A stretch of 64,000 nt of DNA, taken from the NCBI RefSeq assembly GCF_042658685.1, contig NZ_JBHSQY010000001.1; one strand, written 5' to 3'. Shown here piece after piece: positions 53,036-60,835 of the stretch. Source of the DNA: Macrococcoides bohemicum (GTDB lineage Bacteria; Bacillota; Bacilli; Staphylococcales; Staphylococcaceae). Numbering within the stretch: position 1 is the stretch's first letter; every line of letters begins with the position of its first letter. The position numbers and the translations under genes were made by a program. A model generated the notes under the pieces. It did no database searches and was not told the DNA's origin. It worked only from the letters and a program-made list of their open reading frames with translations.

Positions 53036-53665
53036 ATGATAAAAGCATATGAATTTGCGCAAGTTATGAATAATGTGAATCAGTTACTTAAGATTTATAA
53101 AACAAATGATCCAACGACGAATAAAGCACAAAAAAATATTATATTAGACGAAATTCGAGCGATTTACATTGTGAATGGCATAGATGCTAGTGAGTCTATT
53201 ACTAAACTTGATGATATTCGGCTTTCCAAGACGAAAGCTGCTATGATGCTTTCAGAAATGAAACAGTTTGTAGAACCTTTTGAAATGCCTTCAGCTAAAC
53301 AAGTAGAGAAGTTATTCAAAAAGGTTAAAAAATTAAACACACCACCAAGTGATCAATATGATCTTCAGATGATGAGCTATCTTGGATGGAATGACTATTC
53401 TGCAAATCGTAAGTATATTGTCTATAAGGATGATAAGGGTGCTTTTCAGAGTGTCTACGGAGAACTAGCTCCAACCAAAGTGAAGGGATTTTGTTCGATT
53501 TGTCAGCATGAATCTGATGTTTCTTTATTCTTAAATAAGACAAAAGCGAATAGTGACGGAACATATACGAAAAAGGGTGACTATATTTGTCATGATAGTA
53601 ATGTGTGTAATCAACATTTAGACGATATCGATAAACTATATCATTTCATACAAAAAATAAAGTAA
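53036..53665 (+). CDS. FusB/FusC family EF-G-binding protein (fusidic acid protection)
   Basis: 209 residues, close to FusB/FusC (about 213). A helical N-terminal half is followed by the FusB zinc domain: CSICQHES (Cys153, Cys156), then DYICHDSNVCNQHL (Cys185, Cys191, His194). NRKYIVYKDDKGAFQSVYGE and APTKVKGFC are typical of the family. FusB proteins bind EF-G and free it from fusidic-acid-stalled ribosomes. Chromosomal members are intrinsic in some staphylococci and Listeria, so resistance level cannot be predicted. It lies beside the Met T-box/MetRS unit and is preceded by 41-base hairpin repeats. Confidence 0.86.
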   Translation: MIKAYEFAQVMNNVNQLLKIYKTNDPTTNKAQKNIILDEIRAIYIVNGIDASESITKLDDIRLSKTKAAMMLSEMKQFVEPFEMPSAKQVEKLFKKVKKLNTPPSDQYDLQMMSYLGWNDYSANRKYIVYKDDKGAFQSVYGELAPTKVKGFCSICQHESDVSLFLNKTKANSDGTYTKKGDYICHDSNVCNQHLDDIDKLYHFIQKIK

Positions 53666-53698
53666 GTGTCGTATAATGACACTTACTTTATTTTTTAT
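53650..53698. terminator. Bidirectional terminator after the FusB-like gene
   Basis: AAAAAATAAAGTAAGTGTC and its complement GACACTTACTTTATTTTTT pair around GTATAAT. Serves the FusB-like gene and the convergent small membrane protein. Confidence 0.92.
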
Positions 53699-53969
53699 TG
53701 GTACTTTTTTTAATAATGAGATAGATCGTTATTATATTGACAATTGTAAAAGCTACAAAGATTATTAGCGAAATAGTAACTGCAATTTTAACCCATAATT
53801 CATCGCTTATGCTTAGTGTACGAATATTAACTAAGACGAATGCAAGTGAGATAATGAGTGAAAGAACAGGGGGTACTAAATTCATTTTATCTAAATTTGG
53901 ATTGTTATAGCTTAAATATTTGATAATAACATCTCCTAAATAAGTATTTACTTCTTCTTCTGCCACCAT
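53688..53969 (-). CDS. Hypothetical two-helix membrane protein
   Basis: 93 residues with two hydrophobic segments (LVPPVLSLIISLAFVLVNI, and KIAVTISLIIFVAFTIVNII) and a Lys/Asn tail. The start overlaps the end of rtcB by 22 bases. The ribosome-binding site is weak at ATG 53969; TTAGGAG 30 bases downstream has no good start codon behind it except at residue 29. I do not recognise the family. Coupling to rtcB suggests co-expression. Confidence 0.55.
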   Translation of the reverse strand: MVAEEEVNTYLGDVIIKYLSYNNPNLDKMNLVPPVLSLIISLAFVLVNIRTLSISDELWVKIAVTISLIIFVAFTIVNIITIYLIIKKSTNKK

Positions 53970-55234
53970 TTAGGTGTTTCAATACCTTTATGATTATATA
54001 CTGGTTTAATGATGTCAATAATTTCAACTGAGTCATGAATATGCTTAATTATCTCATCAATCGGTTTATACGCATCAGGTGCTTCATCTAAAGTGTCTTC
54101 CATAACTGTACTACTATATATGCCTTCCATTTGTTTTTCGAAGGTTTCTAAGTTGAGTGTCTGTTTGGCTTTTGAACGAGATAACACGCGTCCTGCACCG
54201 TGTGGCGCAGAATAATTCCACTCTGGATTACCTTTACCTTTCCCGATAATGATTCCGTCACGCATATTGATCGGAATAACAACATCTCTATCAAGACTCG
54301 CATCACATGCACCTTTACGAATTAAATATTCTTCTTCTTTTACTTCGATAAAATTATGAGGTGAATTTATGATTTTTGTATTATCCATCTGTATTCCAAA
54401 GTAATTGAGGATAACGGCTGTCATCATTAAACGACTCGTTTCTGCGAAGCGGCATGCAGCTGTCATATCATTGATGTAATGAAATAAGCTTTCACCTTTA
54501 AGATAGCTAACTTCTTCATCATAATGATTTTCCTGATTCAGTTGTTTTACAAATTTTATCATCGGTTGAATAGCATGATGTTTATTCTGTTCTTTTAAGA
54601 TGTTAATGATAGGTGCAACATCAATATTTTTATGACTCTCTTTAGCTAAGTCCTGATAGTGTTTTTCTATCTTAGCCCCTAAGAAGCGGCTACCAGAATG
54701 AATCGTAAGGTAATATTCATCAGATTTGTTCTTTCCGATCTCAACAAAATGATTACCGCCGCCTAAAGTTCCGACTGAATTGATTAATTGAATCATATTT
54801 ACATTTTGAAACAGTAAAGATGTTTGAATTTCTTTTAAATTATCTAAAATAATAGCTGTAATTTCTTGAGGTATATTATTAAATACAGGATTTTTTAGTT
54901 CATTGGTTCTTGGATATGTTGAAATATTATCAGTTATATACTGATCAAGTTCAGGAAAGTTAATATTATCAAGTTTACCTAATGGATAACTCATCATCCC
55001 ACAACCAATATCCACACCGATAAATGCAGGTGGAATATTGGCATTAGATTTGTTCATTAGAATCGATGTACCAATCGCACAACCTTTTCCCTCATGTACA
55101 TCAGGCATCATCACAATATTAGTGCCAGATAGAAAATCAAGGTTCGTCATATTCTGAACTCTATTTCTGGCAGCGTCTTCAATGTTATCTGTCATGATAA
55201 CTGCATTTGTATATTTTCCTGTGATGTTTATCAT
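53948..55234 (-). CDS. rtcB: RtcB family RNA-splicing ligase
   Basis: 428 residues from ATG 55234 (CGGAG seven bases before); an in-frame GTG/ATG 12 codons upstream is less likely. It joins 2',3'-cyclic phosphate/3'-phosphate and 5'-OH RNA ends using GTP and Mn. PDVHEGKGCAIGTS, GVDIGCGMMSYP (metal Cys), GTLGGGNHFVEIG, HSGSRFLG, and SAPHGAGRVLSRSKAK with the guanylated His are all present. The length is near compact RtcB2-like proteins (E. coli RtcB is 408). No archease or RtcR is adjacent, and target RNAs are unknown. Confidence 0.9.
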   Translation of the reverse strand: MINITGKYTNAVIMTDNIEDAARNRVQNMTNLDFLSGTNIVMMPDVHEGKGCAIGTSILMNKSNANIPPAFIGVDIGCGMMSYPLGKLDNINFPELDQYITDNISTYPRTNELKNPVFNNIPQEITAIILDNLKEIQTSLLFQNVNMIQLINSVGTLGGGNHFVEIGKNKSDEYYLTIHSGSRFLGAKIEKHYQDLAKESHKNIDVAPIINILKEQNKHHAIQPMIKFVKQLNQENHYDEEVSYLKGESLFHYINDMTAACRFAETSRLMMTAVILNYFGIQMDNTKIINSPHNFIEVKEEEYLIRKGACDASLDRDVVIPINMRDGIIIGKGKGNPEWNYSAPHGAGRVLSRSKAKQTLNLETFEKQMEGIYSSTVMEDTLDEAPDAYKPIDEIIKHIHDSVEIIDIIKPVYNHKGIETPKWWQKKK

Positions 55235-55378
55235 TTTTAAAACTCCGTTCTTAAAAGTTCTTGAAACCAATTAAAACATAATTGTAAAATATAGTCAAAA
55301 AATATAAATAAAAATGTTTGCTAATAGTTTTATTAAACGGGTATAGAATGTTAATACGGATTAAAAGGAGAAATAAAG

Positions 55379-56050
55379 ATGAAAAAAATTATGATTATTA
55401 ATACAAATACAGATCATTATAAAGGTTTAGAGGAAAAGACAGGTTTATGGTTAGGCGAGCTTGTTCATTTCTATGATTATTTTAAAGACAAAGAAGTTGA
55501 GATAGATTTATACAGTGTTAAAGGTGGTAAAGTACCGATTGATCCATTTAGTGTGAGTACTTTGATGTTAGATTATAAGACTAAAAACTATATGGAAGAT
55601 CCTGAGTTTATGAAATTATTAGATAATACAAAGTCTATTCACGAAGCGGATGTAAGTGAATACGACGCAGTTTACTTCACTGGTGGACATGGTACTATGT
55701 TTGATTTTGTTGATAATGAAGATATTTCTCGAATTCTTAAAGAAATGGATAAAGACATGAAAGTGATATCATCTGTATGTCACGGTGCAGCAGCTTTACT
55801 AAACTTTGAGGAAAATCGTTTGAAAGATACAGAGTTAACCGGATTCTCTAATCTAGAAGAACAAATAGTAAGAAAGACTAATAAAATACCATTTCTATTA
55901 GAAGATGAGCTTAAGAAGAAGGGTGCGAATTATAAAAAAGCGGTATTACCAATGGCATCGAAAGTCGTGCATGATGGTAATATCATTACCGGACAAAATC
56001 CACAATCGCCAAAAGGTGTGGCTAAGAAAGTCTGGAATGCAATTCAGTAA
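55379..56050 (+). CDS. DJ-1/PfpI family protein (Hsp31/YDR533-like)
   Basis: 223 residues. DAVYFTGGHGTMFDF and the nucleophile elbow SSVCHGAAALL (catalytic Cys) are those of type 1 glutamine amidotransferase-like DJ-1/PfpI proteins of the Hsp31 group, which act as glyoxalase III/deglycase or chaperone. A Glu near residue 18-19 (LEEKTGLWLGE) and the following His are present. ATTAAAAGGAG precedes the ATG. Activity is inferred. Confidence 0.85.
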   Translation: MKKIMIINTNTDHYKGLEEKTGLWLGELVHFYDYFKDKEVEIDLYSVKGGKVPIDPFSVSTLMLDYKTKNYMEDPEFMKLLDNTKSIHEADVSEYDAVYFTGGHGTMFDFVDNEDISRILKEMDKDMKVISSVCHGAAALLNFEENRLKDTELTGFSNLEEQIVRKTNKIPFLLEDELKKKGANYKKAVLPMASKVVHDGNIITGQNPQSPKGVAKKVWNAIQ

Positions 56051-56087
56051 TTATTTTACGAAAGAATATATATATTACCAATCTATC

Positions 56088-56113
56088 CAAAGTTTTGGAT
56101 AGATTTTTTTATT
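56088..56113 (+). terminator. Terminator after the DJ-1/PfpI gene
   Basis: ATCTATCCAAA and TTTGGATAGAT pair with a tiny loop (G/TT), followed by T7. Confidence 0.88.
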
Positions 56114-56204
56114 TAATTACTGTCATATTAAGTTAATTATATAATATATATAATTAAGTGTTAAACTATGGTAATATCAATTTAGCACGCGAGGAGGGAT
56201 GAAG

Positions 56205-56394
56205 ATGACTATCACAAAACGTATAATAACTTCTATATATAATTATTTTTCTTAGTGCTGCAGGCATATTATATTCGTATCGATCAATAATAAATAATGA
56301 GGTGAAACAATATGAATTTTGGAGACAAACTATTTATTTTATTTTTAAATGCATGCTGGATGTTTTTCGTTTATTATTTGGTAAGAGTTCATGA
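56205..56394 (+). pseudogene. Small membrane protein gene with a frameshift
   Basis: GAGGAGGGATGAAG precedes ATG 56205, reading MTITKRIITSIYNYFS then stop. One frame over, IIIFLSAAGILYSYRSIINN, EVKQYEFWRQTIYFIF, KCMLDVFRLLFGKSS continues to 56392-56394, so one base is probably lost near 56240. The N-terminal basic segment followed by a membrane helix suggests a small membrane protein. The out-of-frame tail overlaps the next gene, so the true protein may end earlier. Confidence 0.4.
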
Positions 56395-56521
56395 TAATGA
56401 GTTTTTATTTTATTTACCGTTTATGATACCCGCAAGCTTAATCGTTATTTGTTTTATCATGTTGATTCAATTAAGAGATGAAACGACAAAAGGTGTAAAA
56501 GTAAGAGAGTTTGAAGAATAG
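56312..56521 (+). CDS. Hypothetical small membrane protein
   Basis: 69 residues: two hydrophobic segments (KLFILFLNACWMFFVYYLV and LFYLPFMIPASLIVICFIML) and a charged C-terminal tail (RDETTKGVKVREFEE). GAGGTG is seven bases before the ATG. It directly follows the frameshifted small membrane gene, perhaps originally its partner. I do not recognise the family. Confidence 0.6.
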   Translation: MNFGDKLFILFLNACWMFFVYYLVRVHDNEFLFYLPFMIPASLIVICFIMLIQLRDETTKGVKVREFEE

Positions 56522-56542
56522 TTTATTATTGACATCTTTAAG

Positions 56543-56571
56543 TGTAAAATCATGTTATGATAAATTTTACA
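56543..56571 (+). promoter_or_regulatory. Spaced inverted repeat upstream of the MFS gene
   Basis: TGTAAAAT (56543-56550) and ATTTTACA (56564-56571) flank CATGTTATGATAA, which holds a TATGAT -10 candidate; TTGACA occurs at 56528-56533. It could be an operator for a local regulator but none is encoded beside it. Confidence 0.35.
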
Positions 56572-56665
56572 TACTAATAACTAAATCATCACATTGACCG
56601 ATAGCGATTAATCTGAATATTCTTTATAATTATTGTTAAATATAATAATAATGTGGAGAGAAAAT

Positions 56666-57838
56666 ATGTCTAGAATTTATTACAATATTCTTTTAATCCA
56701 GCTTTCATTTAGTGCTGGATTTATTTTTTATAATGTTTCAATTACATATTTCATTTATCAATTAACACAATCAACTTTTCTAGCAAGTTTAACAACATTT
56801 TTAAATCTCATTGCTAAAATGATAAGTAAGTTTTTTATTCAAAAATTCACTCAGAAATATACGATTAAACAAATATTATTAATAAATACATCTGCACAGA
56901 TGATATTTTTATTATTGATGTTAGTGTTTATGAATTTAAAAGTATTATTAATCATATATATTCTTACTACTTTAATTTCTTTTTTTAATGGCATGTTCTA
57001 TCCATTAAAAAACACTTTAATAAAAAATGTATTTGATGAAAATGAAGTCGCAAAAGTCATTGCAGGAATCTCTTCATTCGACCAGGCAATTATGTTTTCT
57101 GGATATATCATTGCAGGATGGATACTCGCAATGACAAATGTGGTTTTTGTTATGTCAATTACTCTTTTGTTTTTCGTTATTGCTTTTATTAACATTTTTA
57201 TGATTCCAATTAATAAAAAAGAGTTGATTGAATTACAACATCGAACGACTACTAGTATAGTTGAAGGGTATCGATTATTGTTTAGTTTTCCTGTATTAAG
57301 GCAATTAACATTTATTGAATTTATTGAAGCCTTAATTGGGACAATTTGGATTGGTGCGATTCAATTAGCGTTTATAGAAGAGTTTTTGAATGAGGATACA
57401 TCCTGGTGGGGTTACTTTAATGCTGCATACTTTGCAGGAACGATGATAGGAGCAATTGTAATATATAAATTTAAGAAGTTATCAACGCTAAATTTATATA
57501 CCATTATCATTTGCCAAATCGTATATGTCATAACGGTCATAATTTTTGGTACTATAAAAATACCTGTTATTTCTGTTTTGCTAATTTTTATTATGGGACT
57601 CGTATTTCAAACTAAAGATATTTTGCAGGAAACACTAATCATTTCAAAGATCCCAAAAGAACATATCACTCTACTTACAGCATTTAAATCAACGATTATA
57701 GAATTTGGATATTTGATTTCAATTATATCAATTGGAGTTTACGCAGAAGTAGTTCCTATTCAGTGGGTGTATATCACTTCAGGGATAGTATATATGTTAT
57801 GCATTTATTTAATGTTAAAATTGAAAAGATTACTTTGA
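56666..57838 (+). CDS. Major facilitator superfamily transporter
   Basis: 390 residues with 11-12 predicted membrane helices. The start MSRIYYNILLIQLSFSAGFIF is preceded by TGGAGAG; in-frame ATG 56633 has no ribosome-binding site. The pattern (two blocks of six helices, with KEHITLLTAFKSTIIEFGY near the end) resembles drug-type MFS efflux proteins of the MefA/macrolide-efflux-like or YfmO group, but no substrate can be assigned. The gene is very AT-rich and stands in the accessory region. Confidence 0.75.
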   Translation: MSRIYYNILLIQLSFSAGFIFYNVSITYFIYQLTQSTFLASLTTFLNLIAKMISKFFIQKFTQKYTIKQILLINTSAQMIFLLLMLVFMNLKVLLIIYILTTLISFFNGMFYPLKNTLIKNVFDENEVAKVIAGISSFDQAIMFSGYIIAGWILAMTNVVFVMSITLLFFVIAFINIFMIPINKKELIELQHRTTTSIVEGYRLLFSFPVLRQLTFIEFIEALIGTIWIGAIQLAFIEEFLNEDTSWWGYFNAAYFAGTMIGAIVIYKFKKLSTLNLYTIIICQIVYVITVIIFGTIKIPVISVLLIFIMGLVFQTKDILQETLIISKIPKEHITLLTAFKSTIIEFGYLISIISIGVYAEVVPIQWVYITSGIVYMLCIYLMLKLKRLL

Positions 57839-57881
57839 AAAAATCACCTCAATCGACTTTAGATTGAGGTGACTTTTTTGG
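57837..57881. terminator. Bidirectional terminator between MFS and CHAP genes
   Basis: AAATCACCTCAATC and GATTGAGGTGACTTT pair around GACTTTA. The CHAP gene stop (57849) is within the stem. Confidence 0.9.
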
Positions 57882-58337
57882 ATTTATCTTAGGATGGATA
57901 ATTTTATATCTGAATAAATTTTTATTATATATAATACGCTCTGTTATTTCATATGGCTGTGTATAATTCATCTCTGAAACTTTTACATTACCGTTTTGAT
58001 ATACATGCTCAATGTATGCTACATGACCTTGCGTGCCTCTTGGTGATTGAAGTAACGCACCTTTTCGTGGCGAATGGTTTACATTATATCCATCTTGTTT
58101 AGCAAGCTTCGCCCAATACTTTGCATCACGCCATGATCGTTCTATCATGTTGCCGTCTTTCTTTACTTTATCAAATACATAATAGGTACATTGACCTTTA
58201 TCATAAGTGTTTATAGCCATCGGATCTGGCATAAGTTCTATTTTTATCTGTTCATATTTTTGGAAGAGTTTATCGTGATTCATAAATATGAGCATGATTG
58301 ATATGATGAAGATGAGGAAATAGATTATTCTTTTCAT
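57849..58337 (-). CDS. Membrane-anchored CHAP domain protein
   Basis: 162 residues. An N-terminal helix (IIYFLIFIISIMLIFM) anchors or exports it. The CHAP fold has the catalytic Cys50 in YDKGQCTYYVFDK, His105 in GTQGHVAYIEHV and the third-residue region VSEMNYTQ. CHAP amidases/endopeptidases cut peptidoglycan; no cell-wall binding domain is present, so it probably acts near the membrane. It overlaps the GNAT gene by four bases. Confidence 0.85.
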   Translation of the reverse strand: MKRIIYFLIFIISIMLIFMNHDKLFQKYEQIKIELMPDPMAINTYDKGQCTYYVFDKVKKDGNMIERSWRDAKYWAKLAKQDGYNVNHSPRKGALLQSPRGTQGHVAYIEHVYQNGNVKVSEMNYTQPYEITERIIYNKNLFRYKIIHPKINPKKSPQSKVD

Positions 58338-58819
58338 AGTGATTTTATATACCAGCGATCCATTGCTGAATGGTCACTGCCTTCGATTGGTTGTTCTAAT
58401 AATTGAAAGCCATACTTTTCATAGAGCATACATGCAACTTCTAGTTTACCCATTGTTTCTAAATAACAAGCTTTATAATGGTTTGATGCAAATGCTAATG
58501 CTTGATCCATTAATAGTTTAGAAATACCTTTCCCTTGTGAAGATTCTAAGATATATAGTTTTTGAAGTTCACATATCGTCCCATCTTCACTGAATGGGGC
58601 AATGCCAACACCACCTAAAACTTCTCCATTTTGCTCTGCTATCCAGTATTGTGCATATTTACGTTCACCATAATATGATGATAGTTGTGCTAGTTCTGGG
58701 TCAAAGTATGCTGATCCAGGGATATCTAAGTTGAACGATTCAAGAGACGTTTGAATGATTTTATGGATGATGGGATTATCTTTTTGTTGGATTGGTCTGA
58801 TTTGAAATGTATTAGGCAT
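58334..58819 (-). CDS. GNAT family N-acetyltransferase
   Basis: 161 residues from ATG 58819, preceded by AAAGGAGG. GVGIAPF, then LQKLYILESSQGKGISKLLM forms the acetyl-CoA-binding QxxGxG/A loop (Q-G-K-G-I), and CYLETMGKLEVACMLYEKYGF is the C-terminal GNAT motif. Substrate unknown. It shares an ATGA overlap with the downstream CHAP gene, so the two form an operon. Confidence 0.85.
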   Translation of the reverse strand: MPNTFQIRPIQQKDNPIIHKIIQTSLESFNLDIPGSAYFDPELAQLSSYYGERKYAQYWIAEQNGEVLGGVGIAPFSEDGTICELQKLYILESSQGKGISKLLMDQALAFASNHYKACYLETMGKLEVACMLYEKYGFQLLEQPIEGSDHSAMDRWYIKSL

Positions 58820-59161
58820 AAGGATACCTCCTTTAAGATTACTGTAAATAGTAATGAAGCGCGGTGTGTATGTCAATAAAATAGGGATGCTCAATAATTA
58901 ATCCTATATTTTATCCATTATACTTCGGTTATATATTATTGAGTAAGTTTGCAAACGAATAATTGTAGTTATGTTAAAGAAATAATACGTTGACTCATAA
59001 GTAAACGAACAATCGCTAATAAAAAATAGTAGGTAATACGTTACCAGCAATCAATAACCTATATATTATCTACATCTTTTTATATTCACGAATTAATCAC
59101 TAGATTTCACGGTCTTTATTCGTTATGATAGTTGTATCAATTTAGAAGAGGTGTTATATCA
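58820..59161. other. Intergenic region between the GNAT and bacilliredoxin genes
   Basis: About 340 bases with divergent genes. No ORF with a ribosome-binding site, RNA motif or repeat is apparent. A TATGAT element at 59124-59129 is a plausible -10 for the bacilliredoxin gene; the matching -35 is weak. This is the boundary where Bacillus-like gene order resumes. Confidence 0.6.
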
Positions 59162-59599
59162 ATGGATATGAATTTTAATATGTTTATGGAAGATTTCGTA
59201 AACAATGCACGTCAAGAAATCGAAACTGCGGGTTACAAACAGTTAACAACGCCTGAAGCGGTTAAAGAAACGTTTGATAAACCTGGTACAACTTTTGTCA
59301 TGGTCAACTCTGTTTGTGGTTGTGCTGGCGGTATCGCTCGTCCTGCTGCAGCACATGCATTACATTATGATAAATTACCTGATCAATTAGTAACTGTATT
59401 TGCTGGTCAGGATAAAGAAGCGACTGAAACAGCTCGTGATTACTTTGAAGGTTATCCACCAAGTAGTCCATCATTTGCTTTACTTAAAGATGGTAAGATT
59501 GTAAAAATGATCGAAAGACATGAAATAGAAGGTCACGATCCAATGAGTGTTATTACAAACATTCAAGCTTTATTTGAAGAGCATTGTGAGGAACGTTAA
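59162..59599 (+). CDS. brxB: Bacilliredoxin (BrxA/BrxB, YqiW type)
   Basis: 145 residues. The active site is the CGC motif VNSVCGCAGGIARPAA (Cys52, Cys54), characteristic of BrxA/BrxB, which remove bacillithiol from S-bacillithiolated proteins. ATG 59162 follows GAGGTG; ATG 59168 is also possible. Position before the yqjA-like gene suggests the YqiW (BrxB) orthologue, but paralogue assignment is not certain. Confidence 0.92.
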   Translation: MDMNFNMFMEDFVNNARQEIETAGYKQLTTPEAVKETFDKPGTTFVMVNSVCGCAGGIARPAAAHALHYDKLPDQLVTVFAGQDKEATETARDYFEGYPPSSPSFALLKDGKIVKMIERHEIEGHDPMSVITNIQALFEEHCEER

Positions 59600-59606
59600 T
59601 TCATTC

Positions 59607-60575
59607 ATGAAGATTAAGCCTTATAAGATTGGTTCGCGTACGATTAAGACTGCTTTCGGTATGTCTCTCGGCGTAATCATCTGTAAGATGATGGGTCTCG
59701 AGAATTTCTCATCTGCTGCTATTTTAGTCGTTCTTTGTGTGAAGAATACAAAAGTAAAATCTTTAGAAGCTGCAAGTGCGAGATTTTTCTCGTGCTTGCT
59801 TGGTATTTTGTTTTCATATATTTTCTTTATGAATTTAGGCTTTAATCCGATTGTCCTCGGTATCCTCGTCTTACTGTTTATTCCTGTTACAGTAATGTTC
59901 GGTATACAAGAAGGTGTGGTCACAAGTATCGTTATCATTCTACATTGCTTTAATTCAGGTCATATTGACTGGGCATTAGCTGTTAATGAATTTCTATTAC
60001 TTTGTGTAGGCATGGGCATCGCTTTAATTTTAAATCTTTATATGCCGAATCACAACAATACATTACATGGTTATAAACGTGCGATAGAGATGGAATTTCA
60101 GGTTATTGTCAGCCGATTGAGTGATGCGTTAAAGCATCCTGAAATTGTATTGAACACAAATGATATTGATAAGCTGCATGAAACGATTGAACGTGCGAAG
60201 TCACTTGCCTATATGGAAGTAGAGAATCATTTTTCACGTAATGATAATTCATATTATCATTATTTTGATATGCGTGAATCCCAACTTGAGCTTTTGGCAC
60301 GTATGACACACCTGATTAATGAAATAAGCTGTAAAGATAAGCTACATATGCAGTGTAGCGGGTTGTTAGAGGATTTATCAAATAATATAACGAGCAATAA
60401 TTTTACTGCAATAAGATTACATGATTTATATGAAATAATGCTGGATTTAGATAATTATCCATTACCGGATTCACATGAGCGATTGAAATCTCGTTCTGCC
60501 GCAATTCAGCTGCTTAAAGAAATAGAAAGTTATTTAATGATAAAATCTAAATTTGGCTCTTTAAAGATGTATTAA
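59607..60575 (+). CDS. Aromatic acid exporter family protein (YqjA-like)
   Basis: 322 residues, the same length as B. subtilis YqjA. The N-terminal half has about five membrane helices (TAFGMSLGVIICKMMGLENF, ILVVLCVKNTKVKSL, FSCLLGILFSYIFFM, VLGILVLLFIPVTVMF, FLLLCVGMGIALILNLYMP) of the ArAE type, and the C-terminal half is a helical cytoplasmic domain. ATG 59607 lies 15 bases after GAGGA, which is far; a GTG at 59586 inside brxB is an alternative. Substrate is not known. Confidence 0.82.
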   Translation: MKIKPYKIGSRTIKTAFGMSLGVIICKMMGLENFSSAAILVVLCVKNTKVKSLEAASARFFSCLLGILFSYIFFMNLGFNPIVLGILVLLFIPVTVMFGIQEGVVTSIVIILHCFNSGHIDWALAVNEFLLLCVGMGIALILNLYMPNHNNTLHGYKRAIEMEFQVIVSRLSDALKHPEIVLNTNDIDKLHETIERAKSLAYMEVENHFSRNDNSYYHYFDMRESQLELLARMTHLINEISCKDKLHMQCSGLLEDLSNNITSNNFTAIRLHDLYEIMLDLDNYPLPDSHERLKSRSAAIQLLKEIESYLMIKSKFGSLKMY

Positions 60576-60612
60576 AAAAACGTTGAGAAGGTTTTCTCAA
60601 CGTTTTTTTACA
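60573..60612. terminator. Bidirectional terminator after the YqjA-like gene
   Basis: AAAACGTTGAGAA and TTCTCAACGTTTT pair around GGTT with T7 on both strands. The stop of the small minus-strand gene (60608) lies in the right arm. Confidence 0.9.
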
Positions 60613-60709
60613 TATTAAGATATGGTAATACAGCGCTAAGCACTAATGCTGCAACGATTAATACAAGTAAGACGATAATAAAGACTTTGCGTGCTGTTTT
60701 GTTATTCAT
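60608..60709 (-). CDS. 33-residue membrane peptide (Prli42/DUF4044-like?)
   Basis: Too short for ordinary ORF calling. ATG 60709 is preceded by AAAGGAAG. The sequence is MNNKTARKVFIIVLLVLIVA-ALVLSAVLPYLNM: basic N-terminus, one long hydrophobic helix and a short outside tail. This resembles the Bacillales miniprotein Prli42, which tethers the stressosome, and DUF4044; the resemblance is general and the assignment is tentative. It has its own terminator. Confidence 0.6.
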   Translation of the reverse strand: MNNKTARKVFIIVLLVLIVAALVLSAVLPYLNM

Positions 60710-60835
60710 TCTGTACTTCCTTTCTTAAGAGCATTTTATTTATTATATCAAATAATCGATTTTACGTCTTATCCTTTATTGATGAACAGTTGTTTGGTAC
60801 GATAAATATAAATAATATTTTAAGGAGTGTTGTAA

